From contig JAQOTA010000042.1 of assembly GCA_029532415.1 (NCBI GenBank), positions 620,001 to 684,000 of the forward strand: a stretch of 64,000 nt of DNA, in the 5' to 3' direction. This DNA comes from Marasmius tenuissimus (lineage: Eukaryota; Basidiomycota; Agaricomycetes; Agaricales; Marasmiaceae). A program made the translations under genes and the position numbers. The notes below the pieces were generated by a model. The model had not been told where the DNA came from, made no database searches, and was given only the letters and a program-made list of their open reading frames with translations. Positions 63,014 to 64,000 of the stretch are shown piece by piece (the first letter of the stretch is position 1; each line of letters begins with the position of its first letter).

Positions 63014-63611
63014 CTCACCGGAACTGCCAGAGACTCATCGGCACGGAGGGCTCGGATTGCGAGGTTCTGAAGACACTGTCAGTAGGGGATAGATAGAAGA
63101 GTGATAGCGGTACGTGTGTATAGTCAAGGTAGGTATAAACCAATCCATCTTCGGGATATCGCCCAAGAAGCTCTAATCCATTGGCCAGCTCTGCAACCCA
63201 GCCCAGTCAACCAACTTCGATAATTGGTCTAGCGGAAACCATCGTACCTGCGTGCATAATAAAAGTTGGCATCTCTGACAACACCAGTCCCAACATTTGA
63301 GTCAAATGCCGTTGTCTAGACGTGATTGTCGAGATGAGGGGCAAACAATCGTGCCAAATTGAGTACTACCTGTTAGTCGTGTACGTCTTATACAGCTTTT
63401 TCCACAACTATATCACATCGTCACTCCATAGACGAGATCTAAGAATGAATGTCAAGTGTGCTTTGGCTCACCCAAACCACACAAAGACAGAGGTACACCG
63501 TAGACTACGACGCGCAGATTCATGCTTGAGCTTTGGCAGATGACAGAGATACCAGGTTATAAACCCTCTATCCTTTCGACGGAAGTAAACACGTTTCAAT
63601 CAATCGATATA

Positions 63612-64000
63612 TTAATTCATCATCTGAACTGCCTCGGGCAACAGCTGTGGAAGAGGCGCTGAGACGTTCATATCCGGTGCACCGATCCACCGGTCCTTCA
63701 TCAGATTGCTGTGGGTCCTAAAAGCAGCGAACTTCGAAGAAGCCCCAAACTTGAGCAGGTCAAATGATCACTCGACCTCCGCCCATACATCGCGGAGCGT
63801 GCCCATTGCCCTGAGCACAACATAAAAGTCCAACGTGGGTCCAAGTTCACCGGAAGTCTCAGGCCCGGACTTCTCAGAAAGCATGTGGATAGAAAGTTCA
63901 AGGAGCGGATGGAATAAAGTCGAACGCAAGTTGCTCTCCGACCACTACGACGACGATGGGTTTCATGAATCGTATTCACCGCTCTGGTTCTCATACCATA
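63612..64000 (-). pseudogene. C-terminal part of an unknown gene, with in-frame TGA
   Basis: On the minus strand the frame LFHPLLELSIHMLSEKSGPE, DFYVVLRAMGTLRDVWAEVE is followed by a TGA at 63768-63770 and continues SFDLLKFGASSKFAAFRTHS, then MNVSAPLPQLLPEAVQMMN and TAA at 63612-63614. The coding character is the same on both sides of the TGA, so the stop is probably a mutated CGA. The 5' part runs towards or beyond the window edge (possible acceptor near 63950). Family unknown. Confidence 0.5.

Overview
The window looks like a repeat-rich, subtelomere- or pericentromere-like stretch of a basidiomycete fungal genome, probably Agaricomycotina. The evidence is the short introns (about 50 bp, GTRNGT to YAG), a KDZ transposase with a CxC2-type cysteine cluster, a Plavaka/Tnp2 CACTA-type transposase, a chromovirus-like Ty3 element, and a TET/JBP-family dioxygenase gene. 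There is no operon structure and no recognisable housekeeping gene. Almost every gene-sized segment is a mobile element, an accessory gene of one, or a decayed copy.

Layout. 1-12.6 kb: a Ty1/copia element on the minus strand, split by a nearly intact 9.7-kb Ty3/gypsy element (LTRs 360-582 and 9874-10096, 5-bp target duplication ATGTG). 12.6-19.5 kb: mostly non-coding, with one broken membrane-protein gene. 19.5-22.8 kb: two repeats that recur inverted elsewhere (19.5-20.4 with 61.5-62.4; 20.8-22.8 with 44.6-46.4). 23.7-28.6 kb: a Plavaka-type transposase pseudogene flanked by two minus-strand accessory genes. 29.3-33.1 kb: a multi-exon TET/JBP-family 2OG-Fe(II) dioxygenase gene with a 517-bp MITE inside an exon. 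33.7-35.7 kb: two accessory genes. 35.9-38.9 kb: a 3.06-kb DDE transposon with 31-bp terminal inverted repeats, inserted into a minus-strand gene. 39.6-49.8 kb: two members of one gene family (a decayed copy at 39.6-40.8, an intact long copy at 46.6-49.8) around the second copy of the 1.8-kb repeat. 50.1-52.1 kb: a small protein with two tandem PCNA-binding (PIP-box) motifs, whose 5' part lies in a 354-bp inverted repeat. 52.0-60.9 kb: a KDZ neighbourhood (accessory genes, CxC2-KDZ transposase pseudogene, pyrimidine tract, 19-bp tandem repeats, GIY-YIG nuclease gene). 61.5-64 kb: a conserved hypothetical gene and the end of another broken gene.

Two themes link the parts. First, ten in-frame stops that I could place inside otherwise continuous coding frames are all TGA or TAG, each reachable from CGA or CAG by one C-to-T change; this fits decay by cytosine deamination in silenced repeats. 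Second, small accessory proteins recur beside different transposons: PIP-box proteins, a shared beta-rich C-terminal region, and the WFxN-type family. This suggests a shared pool of host-interaction modules. Exon boundaries were read by eye from splice consensus and reading frame, so they are approximate unless exact positions are stated.
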